Under the pieces are notes generated by a model, which was not told where the DNA came from, searched no databases, and saw only the letters and a list, made by a program, of their open reading frames with translations. From contig CAJNDS010000231.1 of the NCBI GenBank assembly GCA_905221605.1, positions 64,001-124,000 of the forward strand: 60,000 nt of DNA, in the 5' to 3' direction. This DNA comes from Symbiodinium natans (lineage: Eukaryota; Sar; Dinophyceae; Suessiales; Symbiodiniaceae). The translations under genes and the position numbers were made by a program. The first letter of the stretch is position 1. Each line of letters opens with the position of its first letter. Below are positions 33,850 to 45,649 of the stretch, one piece after another.

Positions 33850-36800
33850 TCGTGACAGTTAAACGGCGGGAAAAAAGGGTGCTTGAAAGCGGCTTGAAGC
33901 CCCAAGCTGCTCCTGAGCTGCTGACCCTGATGCCTAAGGAGGTGCTCGTAAAGCTGGAGGGTGGTGAGGAGAAATCCTTCCTGATGGAAGAGGCCCGAAA
34001 AACTGCAATCTACACTCGCGCTCAATTTAGTGACATAGAAGTTTGGAGGAGAAGCTGCGACGCTTCGCCGATGAAATGCCAGAGCTGCACGCACCCGAGA
34101 TCATGGACATTGCTACTCTGCCAGCCTCAGCATCCTGCCTAGTGACATCGAGTGACTTTGGTGCCAAGGGTTCGAGGGTTTGGGGCATAATTAGGGACGA
34201 GTTTCCTTAGCAGGGCCACAAGGCACAAGCCGAGCCTTGGGACACGACTTGAAGTTGCAAGCCCTACGTACCTTCAGCGGCCCACCCATCTTCCCAATTT
34301 TGCCATATTTTGCCGAGGCCCCTACAGTTCAAGGAGATGCCAGACTCGAGCAGCAGCGACGCTGAGCACTTCGTGAAACTCAGGCCGGCGGTGCTGGAAA
34401 GCATGTACTGATTTTTTTTGTGAGGGCTTTGGGACTTCTAGTGTGAGGGCTTGTGGGAATAAGCTTACAGTACTAGTAAACCTGCGTACGTGAACCTGCT
34501 GGCAACAGCCTTGCCAGCAGCGAGCAGTTTCATCCTCCCCCGAAAACAAGTCTACCCAAACCCCCAAACCCTTAAAGCAGTAGAGAGCCCGACCTGCCAG
34601 GGCCAGGAACCCAGGCGGATGGTCTACATGGAGCGAGGCGTCCTTCATTCCACGCTTGGGGTGTTTGGGAGTTTCTTGTTTCGGCTGCTTGGTGTTTAGA
34701 TGAGCATCCGCACATCATAGCTTCAAGAAGGACAAGCTTTAGCCTGACCCTTCTTCCGATGAAGAGCGCCGTAGAACGTAAAGAATTCAAGTCCGCCGTG
34801 CACGTAAATCCATCTCCAGCGATGTGTTGTGCGTAGAGAGGTCGCAGGCCCTAGAAAGCCATGCTTCCATGGAGGAAGTGGTGACCAGCTCCATTGCTCG
34901 ACAGCAGGGCGCGGATAACGCCCAAAGGGCCCTGGAGCAGGCCTTTTGCCCTTGGCGCAGGGAAATTTTTGGGGAGAATGTGTCTGTACTATGTAGCCTT
35001 GCGCGGCAATCGCTGCGGCGCTGTCTCATATCCTTGCCATGAAAGGCCATGGCACGGCGGGTGCCAGAGAACCTGATGAAGGTCCTCAAGGCCCACCAGA
35101 AATCTGTGAGGGCTGGGTCTGCAGCTTTGGGGGAAAGAAGGACCACTGCTGCAGGACATGACGGGAGAGGGGAGGCCGGTGAGGGACAAGCCAAAGTGAG
35201 GATGTCAGGGACATCGAGTTCGACGACAAGACCCTGGTCTCGGAGGCCCGTCGCGGCATCTTGAGCCAGTTGGCTTCTTGAACCCTAAAGACTTAAGGGC
35301 CTTTCAAGGGCCTTTCGGTCCCAGGCGACGGAGCTCCTGGAGACCTTGCAGGCCGTTCAGACGAAGGTGTGGCCGCAGCACTCAACCCCCTGAACCACCA
35401 AACCCCCCCAGAAAAGACCCACGCAATAAACCCTAAGAAAGCAAAAACTATGAATCCTACAAAACCCCCGGGGCTGACAGGTTGGTGAGGCGATGGTGTC
35501 GCGGGATCCCGAGAATCTTCAGCGAGTTCTGGCCGAAGCTCAGAAGGCCGCGACCCCTTCGCGAGGAATTCGGGTACTATAGGGTCTACAGGGAGGGTTT
35601 AGGTAGGGTTTAGGTCGGGGTTAGCGGAGTTGCTTGCAGGCTGCAAGCGCAGGGTGCTCTTCGTTCTCTAAACCCCTTCCCTGCCCCGTGAAGCCTTTGA
35701 CCCCTGACCGTGCAGGTCTCGCTTCCTGGCTTGGAGAAGGCTCTCGAGCTGCGCAGCAGTGCCTTTGTTTGCTCCCAAAAACTTGGTGCTTTGCATTTGG
35801 AGGGTGTGCACAGGCCCAAGCCCTGCTCGACCACCTGCAGAGGGTCTGTAAGAACCTCGACACGGCCAAGCATCCCTGACTTGCCTTGGCTTGCCTTGGC
35901 TTGCCTTGCTGGCCAGCAGCTCTCTTGCACTGAAAAACGCCCTGCCTCTGAGCTCTCGTGATGTGATCTCGGAGTGACTGTTGGGCTTTCGGGCTGGCTT
36001 TCGGCTTGCTCGCGTTGGACTTCAGCTTGCGTAACGAAAGGCATCTGCGATTTGTGCAGCTGGGATGCCAATAAAAGCTGCCCTCCATAATCGCTGTTTG
36101 CACGCACTGAAGGGGAGGGAGAAGATGCTGCCATCTGCCAGGGGGATCGATGCGCTGCGCGCAGCGCTGCGCGACGGGCACGAGGCCTGCAAGCTGCCAG
36201 AGCTTGTCACCTTTGCCTTGAAGGCAGCTTACAGGACACGGTAGGGCCTCCCCGTCCCAAGCAATGCTTTGCAGGCGCGCCTGCCCGCGCCGATCCTGCA
36301 ACGCGCTGTGCAGCGCCTTGGCACACGCGAGGCCCGTGTCACGGAACTCTGTTGCCGAGCCAAGGACGTCCACCCCCTCAAAGCCCTCAACGGCCCCAAG
36401 CCGAACACATCTGAACACCACAAGGCCCTTTGGGACCTCTCAACCCTGCAGGCAGCCCAGCAGGGGCTCGAGATGGCGATGGAGGAGCCCCGGGCATGGG
36501 GTGCAGGTTGAGTATGGTGGAGTATCCCGCCTTTGAATGTACCGGGTTGCCGATACACAAGGGCTTCTAGTGGGCTTCTGTAAAAAGGCTTTGGGATGCT
36601 TTGGGCTCCGATTCCCGGAGGGTGGCCAGGCAAGCGCAGCTGAAGGTGCGGTTTTGGTGCTCCTTCGCTCCATCCACGCAACCTCTTGATCTCGTGCGCA
36701 GCGCTTGTCCATATCAGATCCTTCTTTCTTCACTCGGGGTTTATAAGTCGCATCTTGGGTTAACTGTATGGAGTTGTGATTGAGGCCGGGGTGAAAAGTT

Positions 36801-39800
36801 AGTTGCATGTCATACACTTTGCCATGACAGGCCGCCCGTGTGCCCGTTCTACGGGCCGCGCTGGACACCGCGAAGGACATGCATCTGCCTTCGGAGGATG
36901 CAGCCCTGCATCGCCCTCGGATCCAGAATCCCGACCGCTCCCAGGTTTAGGGTTTACGGTTTAGGGTTTAGGGTTTAGGGTTTAGGCCTCGAAGATTTCA
37001 CCAGCTTACCCCTATGGAGTCTCGGCAAGTTCTTGCTGTTTGAGTTCCTCGCAGTGCGAGCATGCCTGCAGCAGCATGCAGGCGTGCTGCTTCAGACATT
37101 GTGAATAAGTGTACACAAGTGTTCGCTGCCTTTAGGCTGTCGGGAGTGAAAGTCTGAAGTATCCTATACCAACCAACCAGCTGCGGTTGTGCGGCAGCCC
37201 ATGTTGTTGGAGAGCCTCAAACCCTCAATCCTCAAAGCCTGCTGCCCGAAACAACCGCCTCACCTACCGGAGAGGTCCCTGCTGAAAGCCATCTCGCACT
37301 CCGAGAATCTCTTGCAGGCAAAGGGCAATCTTGGAAGCATGGGGGGTATGCTTTCAAATGGGGGTCTTTTGGAGGGATCCATGCCAGCGCGATCCTCGTC
37401 AACTTCACAAGTTCCCCGCACGTTAGGCACCTGCCATTCCCGACGCTGACCTGCCCGGAACAGGCGTCGCTGATCTCCCGCGACATCCGCGACCTTGAGC
37501 GGGCACTTGACTCGTCAGCGGCGCCCCAAGAAAGAAATCCCTGCACGGTAGTTGCTTCCGTCAGGGCTGGGATTTAGATTTGTTGTTTAGTGTTTCAGAT
37601 CAACAGAGCTCAACAACGAACATGGCAAAGCAATTGCTCGGAATATCACGCACCCGTGACGATGGAGAGAGGGGACAAAGGGATTGCCAAAAAGTTGCTC
37701 GACCATATCAACCCTGTCAGCCTTAAAAGAGCCCCGCAAGCCCTGCAAACCCTCCAGAACCTAAACACGAAGCCGTCAACTGGGGGGGTCTCACCTATGG
37801 GCCAAGGACAAGTCCGGGCTGCGGGAGGATGAGCTGATCATGCGGGCCGCGGCCCTAGAGTTCGGGTGTTGGGTGTAAGGGTTTAATGTCTATAGCTGTA
37901 AGGTTTAAGGGCAAAGCCAAAGGGTTTAGGCTTACAGGTTTCAGGGTTTAAGGGTTTCTCGGGGATTTGGGCAGTCACAGTCTCGTCCGCTCTGTCACGG
38001 TCTCTTCCGCTTCTCGGGGTTGTGGGCTGTCACGGTCTCGTCCGCTTCTCGGGGTTGTGGGCTGTCACGGTCTCGTCCGCTTCTAGGGGTTGTGGGCTGT
38101 CACGGTCTCGTCCGTCCGCTTCTCGGGGTTGTGGGCTGTCACGGTCTCGTCCGCTTCTCGGGGTTTTGGGCTGTCACGGTCTCGTCCGCTTCTCGGGGTT
38201 GTGGGCTGTCACGGTCTCGTCCGCTTCTCGGGGTTGTGGGCTGTCACGGTCTCGTCCGCTTCTCGGGGTTGTGGGCTGTCACAGTCTCGTCCGCTTCTCG
38301 GGGTTGTGGGCTGTCACGGCTTCTCGGGGTTGTGGGCTGTCACGGTCTCGTCCGCTTCTCGGCGTTGTGGGCTGTCACGGTCTCGTCCGCTTCTCGGGGT
38401 TGTGGGTTGTCACGGTCTCGTCCGCTTCTCGGGGTTGTGGGCTGTCACGGTCTCGTCCGCTTCTCGGGGTTGTGGGCTGTCACGGTCTCGTCCGCTTCTC
38501 GGGGTTGTGGGCTGTCACGGTCTCGTCCGCTTCTCGGGGTTGTGGGCTGTCACGGTCTCGTCCGCTTCAAGGGGTTTTGGGCTGTCACGGTCTCGTCCGC
38601 TTCTTGGGGTTGTGGGCTGTCACGGTCTCGTCCGCTTCTAGGGGTTGTGGGCTGTCACGGTCTGGTCCGCTTCTCGGGGTTGTGGGCTGTCACGGTCTCG
38701 TCCGCTTCTCGGGGTTTTGGGCTGTCACGGTCTCGTCCGCTTCTCGGGGTTGTGGGCTGTCACGGTCTCGTCCGCTTCTCGGGGTTGTGGGCTGTCACGG
38801 TCTCGTCCGCTTCTCGGGGTTGTGGGCTGTCACAGTCTCGTCCGCTTCTCGGGGTTGTGGGCTGTCACGGCTTCTCGGGGTTGTGGGCTGTCACGGTCTC
38901 GTCCGCTTCTCGGCGTTGTGGGCTGTCACGGTCTCGTCCGCTTCTCGGGGTTGTGGGTTGTCACGGTCTCGTCCGCTTCTCGGGGTTGTGGGCTGTCACG
39001 GTCTCGTCCGCTTCTCGGGGTTGTGGGCTGTCACGGTCTCGTCCGCTTCTCGGGGTTGTGGGCTGTCACGGTCTCGTCCGCTTCTCGGGGTTGTGGGCTG
39101 TCACGGTCTCGTCCGCTTCTCGGGGTTGTGGGCTGTCACGGTCTCGTCCGCTTCTCGGGGTTGCGGGCTGTCACGGTCTCGTCCGCTTCTCGGGGTTGTG
39201 GGCTGCCACGGTCTCGTCCGCTTCTCGGGGTTGCGGGCTGTCACGGTCTCGTCCGCTTCTCGGGGTTGTGGGCTGCCACGGTCTCGTCCGCTTCTCGGGG
39301 TTGTGGGCTGTCACGGTCTCGTCCGTTTCTCGGGGTTGTGGGCTGTCACAGTCTCGTCCGCTTCTCGGGGTTGTGGGCTGTCACGGTCTCGTCCGCTTCT
39401 CGGGGTTGTGGGCTGTCACGGTCTCGTCCGCTTCAAGGGGTTGTGGGCTGTCTCCGTCTCGTCCGCTTCTAGGGGTCCGCTTCTTGGGGTTGTGGGCTGT
39501 CACGGTCTCGTCCGCTTCTCGGGGTTGTGGGCTGTCACGGTCTCGTCCGCTTCTCGGGGTTGTGGGCTGTCACGGTCTCGTCCGCTTCTAGGGGTTTTGG
39601 GCTGTCACGGTCTCGTCCGCTTCTCGGGGTTGTGGGCCGTCACGGTCTCGTCCGCTTCTAGGGGGTTTGGGCTGTCTCGTTGTCTCGTCCGCTTCTCGGG
39701 GTTCTGGGCTGTCACGGTCTCGTCCGCTTCTAGGGGTTTTGGGCTGTCACGGTCTCGTCCGCTTCTCGGGGTTGTGGGCTGTCACGGTCTCGTCCGCTTC

Positions 39801-42800
39801 TAGGGGTTTTGGGCTGTCACGGTCTCGTCAGTGTCTCGTCCGCTTCTCGGGGTTGTGGGCTGTCACGGTCTCGTCCGCTTCTAGGGGTTTTGGGCTGTCA
39901 CGGTCTCGTCCGCTTCTCCGGGTTTTGGGCTGTCACGGTCTCGTCCGCTTCTCCATGTTTTGGGCTGTCACGGTCTCGTCCGCTTCTCGGGGTTTTGAGG
40001 TCTGTCACGGTCTCGTCCGCTTCTCGGGGTTTTGGGCTGTCACGGTCTCGTCCGCTTCTCCGGGTTGTGGGCTGTCACGGTCTCGTCCGCTTCTCGGGGT
40101 TGTGGGCTGTCACGGTCTCGTCCGCTTCTCCGGGTTTTGGGCTGTCACGGTCTCGTCCGCTTCTCCGGGTTTTGGGCTGTCACGGTCTCGTCCGCTTCTC
40201 CGGGTCGGGGCTGTCACGGTCTCGTCCGCTTCTCGGGGTTTTGCGCTGTCACGGTCTCGTCCGCTTCTCCGGGTTTTGGGCTGTCACGGTCTCGTCCGCT
40301 TCTCGGGGTTGTGGGCTGTCACGGTCTCGTCCGCTTCTAGGGGTTCTGGGCTGTCACGGTCTCGTCCGCTTCTCGGGGTTTTGGGCTGTCACGGTCTCGT
40401 CCGCTTCTAGGGGTTTTGGGCTGGTCACTGTCACGGTCTCGTCCGCTTCTCGGGGTTGGGGCTGTCACGGTCTCGTCCGCTTCTCGGGGTTTTGGGCTGT
40501 CACGGTCTCGTCCGCTTCTCGGGGTTTGTGGGCTGTCACGGTCTCGTCCGCTTCTCGGGGTTTGTGGGCTGTCACGTTCTGGGTCTCGTCTTCTAGGGGT
40601 TCTGGGCTGTCACAGTCTCGTCCGCTTCTAGGGGTTTTGGGCTGTCACTGTCTCGTCCGCTTCTAGGGGTTTTGTGCGCGTGTCACGGTCTCATCCGCTT
40701 CTAGGGGTTTTGGGCTGTCACGGTCTCGTCCGCTTCTCGGGGTTTTGGGCTGTCACGGTCTCGTCCGCTTCTAGGGTTTTTGGGCTGTCACGGTCTCGTC
40801 CGCTGTCGATTCCCTCAAAAAGCTGCGCCCGGAATCTTATTGAACACGTTTCACAGGAACAGGATTTCAGGATCGATTCTGCAAGTTGATTTCGGATTAA
40901 AGCGTGCAATGTAGCAAGTGAGATTCGGTTAAACCATCCACGCTTCAAGCATCTTGTCTGTTTGCAACTGGTCTTCAGAGATTTTTTCTTGCGCCAAATC
41001 TTGAATTGCAAATTATCTTCAAGTGTTTTTCTCGGGGAACATATCTGGAGTTGTAACTTCTCTGCAGATGTTTTTTTGGCAGCAAATCTTAAATCTGGAC
41101 CCACAGCTTTTTCTTCAATCAAAAACGTGAGGCATAACTCCTCTTCGTGTGTTTTGTCTGGCGCCCAATCATGAGCTGCAACTTCTCTCCAAGTGTTCTT
41201 GATAGCACAAAATCTTGAGTTCAATCTATGTATGGCTTCTCTTCAGTGTTTTCTCCGGCACCAAATCTTGATGTTCAACTTCTCTTCCAGTGTTTGGTCT
41301 GGCACCAAATCTTGAGTTGCAGCTTCTCCTCATGTGTCTTTCTTTGGCGCCGAGTTGCAACTTCTCTTCAGTTGTTATTCTGGCGCCAAATCTTGAGTTG
41401 CAATTTCTCTTCAAGTGTTTTTGTTGGCACCAAATCTTGAGCTGCAACTTTTCTTGGCAGTGATTTTGTCTGACGCCAAATCTTCAGTTGCAACTTCTCT
41501 TCAAGCTTTCTGTCTGGCACCAAATCTTGAGTTGCAACTTCTCTTCAATGGTTATTCTGGCGGCAAATCTTGAGTTGCAATTTCTGTTCAAGTGTTTTTG
41601 TTGGCGCCAATCCGCAGAAGCTGCTTGCACCGTAGAGAGAGAATGAAAGTGTTTTCGCCTGACACCAAACCTTCAGTTGCAACTTCTCTTCAAGCATTCT
41701 GTCCGGCGCCAAAATCTTGAGCTATTCAAGTGTGCTGACTAGCAGCTTCTCTTCAAAGTGTGTGTTGACTAGCACCAACTCTTGAGTTGAAGCTTCCCTT
41801 CCAGTGTTTTCGTCCTGGCGCCAGATCTGGGACTGCAACTTGATTCCCAAACTCGGCGATTTCATTTAGCGATCGCTTGTAGAGTCGACGAACTTTGGAC
41901 CCACTGCTCTTGCCCGCTTGAAGACATTTTGTGCAGCGATGAAGCCCGTGCAATAACGACGAGACAGGAGAGAGGATGGAAGCACAGATCATCTCTTAAG
42001 CAGAATTTAGCCCCAGAAACTTTGGGACAGCTTGGTGATCTGACGTTTACCTTTCAAGCTCCTTTGCAAGTTACTTTAAAATTAAAGCGCATCATGAAAA
42101 CTTCTCGCATGTGGATCCACGCAATGGGAATAAGCAAGGCAGATCGAACGAGAGTAAAATACAAAGGAAGAAACGAGATAGAAGGAAATATAAAAAGGAA
42201 GACCAGAAGATAAACCAAGATAGTTTCCTTAAAATGTGTTTATAAACAAACCCTAAAAGGCGGAGCTGGTTAAGGGTGGGAGCCGCCCTTTACGGGCGCG
42301 GGTGGGAAAAGAAAAAATGGCGCGGCCGATACAAGGCCCCAATCTCGGAAGGTCTCGAGCGCATTCCGAAGCCGAATTATGAATTCCCATCGCATTTGTG
42401 TGACCAAGCAGCTGAATATCGATGCCTATATCCTGCACAGTTTTTCTTGCGGCTTGGGGACGTACAGCCTGCAAGGATTAACGCTTGGGCTCGTGCCCAA
42501 GAAGGACTCGAAGAGTTTTATTCGTAAACGCCCACCTCCTCTACCCGGCTCTACCCTGTAGACCCTGTAGACCCTAGACATCAAACCCCAATCCCCAAAC
42601 CCTGAGCTTTGTGACCCTTCCGAAAAAGAGCGCGCGAGCCTTTGGGCAATGAAGTTGGTCTAGAGCCCCTGCTAGGCACTGGTATTCTGGCAAGTGCACT
42701 CTCTCTCTAGATGTATATATATATATACACACTTGTATACAAGGTCCAATCATCCCAACGTAGAAGCCCCCCAACCCCACCCCCTGCCCCGCTCTGAAAC

Positions 42801-44230
42801 CCCAACACCCTTAACCCCAAACCCCAAATCCTAAACCCTGAACCCTAAACCCCAAACCCTAAACCCTAAACCCCAAACCCCAAACCCTAAACCCTAAACC
42901 CTAAACCCTAAACCCCTAAACCCTAAACCCTAAACACCCTGAGGCCCAGAAGCTCCTGGCGCGGCAGATCGAACTCCGCGACGACGCCTCCGCGCGGCTG
43001 GCAGCCTCCATGGAGGCAGCGGAGGGTTTAGGGTTGAGGGTTGAGGGTTGAGGGTTGAGGGTTTAGGGTTTAGGGTTTCGGGTTTAGGGTTCAGGGTTTA
43101 GGGTTTTAGGTTTAGGGTTGGTCGAGCCGGCTTGGGAGTTTGGGCTCGGGGTAGTTTGGGGCGGGGGGGGGGGGGCGGTTAAGGTATTTAGGATGACGGT
43201 TTTTAGGGTCTATGGCTTGTAAGGTTTAGGCATTGAGCCGAGGCGCGCTTTCCAGAAGAGCTTCAGGCTGCGCTGGAGACGGCCTCCGTGCCCGGCAGCC
43301 AAAGCTCTCAGGTTGTAGGGTTTAGGGAGGTTGGGGGTTGGGATCTATACAGCTTTTGAGGGTGGCTTGTAAGAGCCTTTAAATCTGAATTGGGCGATGT
43401 TGCTTCGAAGAAGTTGCCTAGCATTCAAGGCATCTACGTTGCGTCCTTGCGCGGAATTGGCGATCCGTAAACTTTAAGCAGAATAGTCGCAACACAACGG
43501 ACACATTATAGCATGTATCGTGTCTGGGTGTGTCGGAGGGGCTGCTCGAACGGGTTCGCTGTGGTGGACAAGCGAGGGGAACTCCTCTCTCGAGGTCGCA
43601 GGTTGACCAGCAGAGCATCGTGGAGGCACATTTTGCACGTTTTGCACGGTTTTCTTTGGGGTGGACTTTCCGGACCGTTTGGCCTCAAGATGGTTGAGAA
43701 CGTCGAAAGGGAAGCCCATGCATGTTAAAATGTCTCCCGGTATCTGCAGGGCACCCACCTCCTCAGACAGCTGGAGCAGCTGCTGGCAGACATCGAGGCC
43801 GGCAACACAGCAAAGTGATAGCCGTACGGGATGTCACGGATGACTGCTGATCGGAGCCGTTCAGAGCAGTTTTGGGGAATAGTCGCAGCTTCTGGTGCAC
43901 CTGAGGCGGCAGTCGGAGTGGAGCAGCGTGCCCGATCCCTGCAGGCATCGAAGAATGCAAAGGCCCATGGGAGATGCAAAGCAAGTGCCTGCACTTCTGT
44001 ACATACGTACCCTATGAACCCCATAAACCCCACAAACCCCATAAACCCTATAAACCCCATACCTAAACCCTGTCAGCCCTATAAACTCTCTGAGCCCTAT
44101 TGTCCGAAAACCCTCCAAACCTATAAACCTTAAATGGGACCCCCCGAAGGTGCCCGCAGAGTTGCTTGCTGCGGCCGAGCTGCAGCTGGCGCGGCTCAAC
44201 CACCTGCACGAGGCACCCGATGATCTGCTA
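33850..44230 (+). CDS. Cluster of short exons for an alpha-helical repeat protein
   Basis: Many islands of 40-90 bp follow AG|G acceptors and translate to Ala/Leu/Glu-rich amphipathic helices. Clear ones are 35325-35366 (ATELLETLQAVQTK), 35481-35546 (ending NLQRVLAEAQK), about 35716-35765 (VSLPGLEKALELRSSA), 36275-36320 (ARLPAPILQRAVQRL), 36831-about 36900 (AARVPVLRAALDTAKD), about 37464-37525 (ISRDIRDLERALDSS), about 37805-37860 (KSGLREDELIMRAAALE), 42944-about 43020 (AQKLLARQIELRDDASARL), about 43245-43315 (FPEELQAALETASVPG), 43750-43815 (THLLRQLEQLLADIEAG) and 44150-about 44225 (VPAELLAAAELQLARL). Earlier islands lie at about 33880-34130, 34340-34400, 34870-35030 and 35050-35110. The first three joins keep phase with GT and GC donors. 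The repeat pattern, roughly DxxxLxxALxxAxxxxLPxL, suggests a helical scaffold. Gene limits and function are unknown. One gene or several is undecided, because the 35-bp array interrupts the cluster. Confidence 0.5.
36944..36987. repeat. Telomere-like tract
   Basis: Six TTTAGGG heptamers directly downstream of the exon island at 36831-36900. Confidence 0.9.
37970..40805. repeat. 35-bp tandem repeat array, about 80 copies
   Basis: The unit is 35 bp, containing GGCTGTCACGGTCTCGTC, CGCTTCTCGGGG and TTGTG. No stop codon occurs in any + strand frame of the unit. Because 35 is not a multiple of three, the frame rotates and all three frames stay open for hundreds of codons. A 26-bp truncated unit occurs at about 38310 and again at about 38861, with the same neighbouring variants. 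This implies a 551-bp block (15 full units plus one short) was duplicated. From about 39590 the copies diverge (CTAGGGG and CTCCGGG variants). It lies between exon islands of the helical-protein cluster, so it is probably intronic. Confidence 0.95.
40950..41830. repeat. Degenerate 44-bp tandem repeat
   Basis: About 20 diverged copies of a unit with CAAATCTTGAGTTGCAAC, then TTCTCTTCAAGTGTTT and a TTGGCGC-type end. It directly follows the 35-bp array. Copies differ by substitutions and indels, so it is older than the 35-bp array. Confidence 0.85.
41840..42800. other. No gene supported
   Basis: A-rich sequence around 42000-42250, then unique sequence. Short frames have no recognisable domain. 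Confidence 0.4.
42805..42940. repeat. Interstitial (CCCTAAA)n tract
   Basis: C-rich heptamers end three bases before the acceptor of the exon at 42944. The matching G-rich tract starts at 43023, right after that exon. Confidence 0.95.
43023..43120. repeat. Interstitial (TTTAGGG)n tract
   Basis: G-rich TTTAGGG and TTGAGGG heptamers start at the 3' edge of the exon at 42944-43020. Confidence 0.95.
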
Positions 44231-44385
44231 GGGTTCAGGGTTCAGGGTTCCGGGTTCAGGGTTTAGGGTTTAGGGTTTATAGAGTTTATAGAGTTTGTTG
44301 GGTTTAGGGTTTAGGGTTTAGGGTTTAGGGTTTAGGGTTTGGGGTTTAGGGTTTAGGGTTTAGGGTTTAGGGTTTAGGGTTTACA
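44228..44385. repeat. Interstitial (TTTAGGG)n tract
   Basis: About 20 G-rich heptamers directly after the exon island at 44150-44225. Confidence 0.95.
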
Positions 44386-45645
44386 TTGCAATCGATGCAG
44401 GCACCCTCGAACATCATCATGCTCAGCTGGGCTGCGACTCGAGACGAGTTGCGAAAAACGAACGACAGTAACCCCAACTGCATTCCTCGATTGACATCGG
44501 CGAAGAGCGAAAGAACGAGGGGAACAAAGGAAAAGTAAAAACAAAAAAACAGTTAAAAGAAATTTCAAAGAGTTATAAAATGTTACACAGATGTTATTTA
44601 ATGGCTACCGCCAGTGCCGCCGACCCCACCCCCCGCCATTTTAGGGTGCCTCAGGGCTTAGGGAGTTTCTTGGGTGGCTTCGGCTTGGGCAGCTTGGGGT
44701 AGTTGGAGGATTTGGGCGCCCTTTGCAGGGATGACGCTATGAGGGTTTAGGGTTTAGGGCTAGTTCGCAGCCTTTTGGGAGGGGGGGGCCTTCACACTGG
44801 TGGCGGGCGGTGCGGATGGCGGCTCGTCAGCGTGGGTGGCTCAGGGGGCGGGTGGCTTGGGGCGGTCTTGGTGGTTCGGGTCATGTGGGTGGTTGGGGTG
44901 ATGTGGGGTTCGGGTGGTGTGGGTGTTTGGCGGCATGGCTTCGTTCATGTACAGACTGTACAGCCTCAGAGTGTCCTACTGTGCATACCTAGGCTGGGCA
45001 CTCTGATAGGATTCCTGACCCTTGAGGCGGCTGCGGGCAAGTGAGCGAGGAAAGAAAAATACAAATTTGTTAAGTTTACCTGTAACTCCGTATCAGTTTT
45101 GTGGGGCCCCTGCAGGGTCCCAGGAAGGGACCAAGCAGGGCAGCCCCCCCAACTAGAAAAACCTAGATGAATTTAGAATCTGTCCCCATGTGCTTGCATA
45201 AAGGCCCACGGGAGGGGGACCCAAGGACCCCCCGGGGCAACCGGCACCCCGAGAACCAACGCGGATCCTGCAAAAACAGGGCGACCGACCCAAGGACCGG
45301 CGGAGGGTGGGAGAAGCGGGCGACCGACCCAAAGACCGGCGGAGGAGGAAGTTTTAAAACTTGCGTTTTGCGTTGTTCTATACGTCCTGTTGAGTCGGGC
45401 CTTTTTTGCTTTGTTCTAAGCGTCAAAGTGGGCAGATTCCAAATTCCACCGAATCCCGGTGCCCTATGCTCCCTTAGAAGGCCCCCCATGGCTCAAATCC
45501 TTCGGCTAATCCAGGGCATTTAGCCTTGCGAGCAGCACAACGGCAAAGTTTGGATTGCGAGCCAGGGGTCGGTCAGAAGAGCGTTTGGAAGCGAGGCTTC
45601 AAACGGCGCGCGAGGTTCACGAAGCGGGTTGGTTGGGGTCACACG
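44386..45645. other. No gene supported
   Basis: Contains a G-rich low-complexity stretch (44770-44950). A short tandem duplication at about 45280-45345 repeats GCGACCGACCCAA and GACCGGCGGAGG twice. No domain-bearing frame is seen. Confidence 0.4.
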
Positions 45646-45649
45646 CCCG

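Noticed and set aside
37970-40805. Open frames of 523 and 593 codons as a repetitive protein gene
   Set aside because: The frames arise because the 35-bp unit lacks stops in every + frame. Overlapping long frames exist at once and indels do not disturb openness, so there is no sign of selection for one frame.
37970-40805. CRISPR array
   Set aside because: Units are contiguous with no unique spacers, there are no cas genes, and the context is eukaryotic.
44636-44662. Second spliced-leader remnant (GCCATTTT motif)
   Set aside because: Only about eight consecutive bases match, and no gene follows. This is expected by chance.
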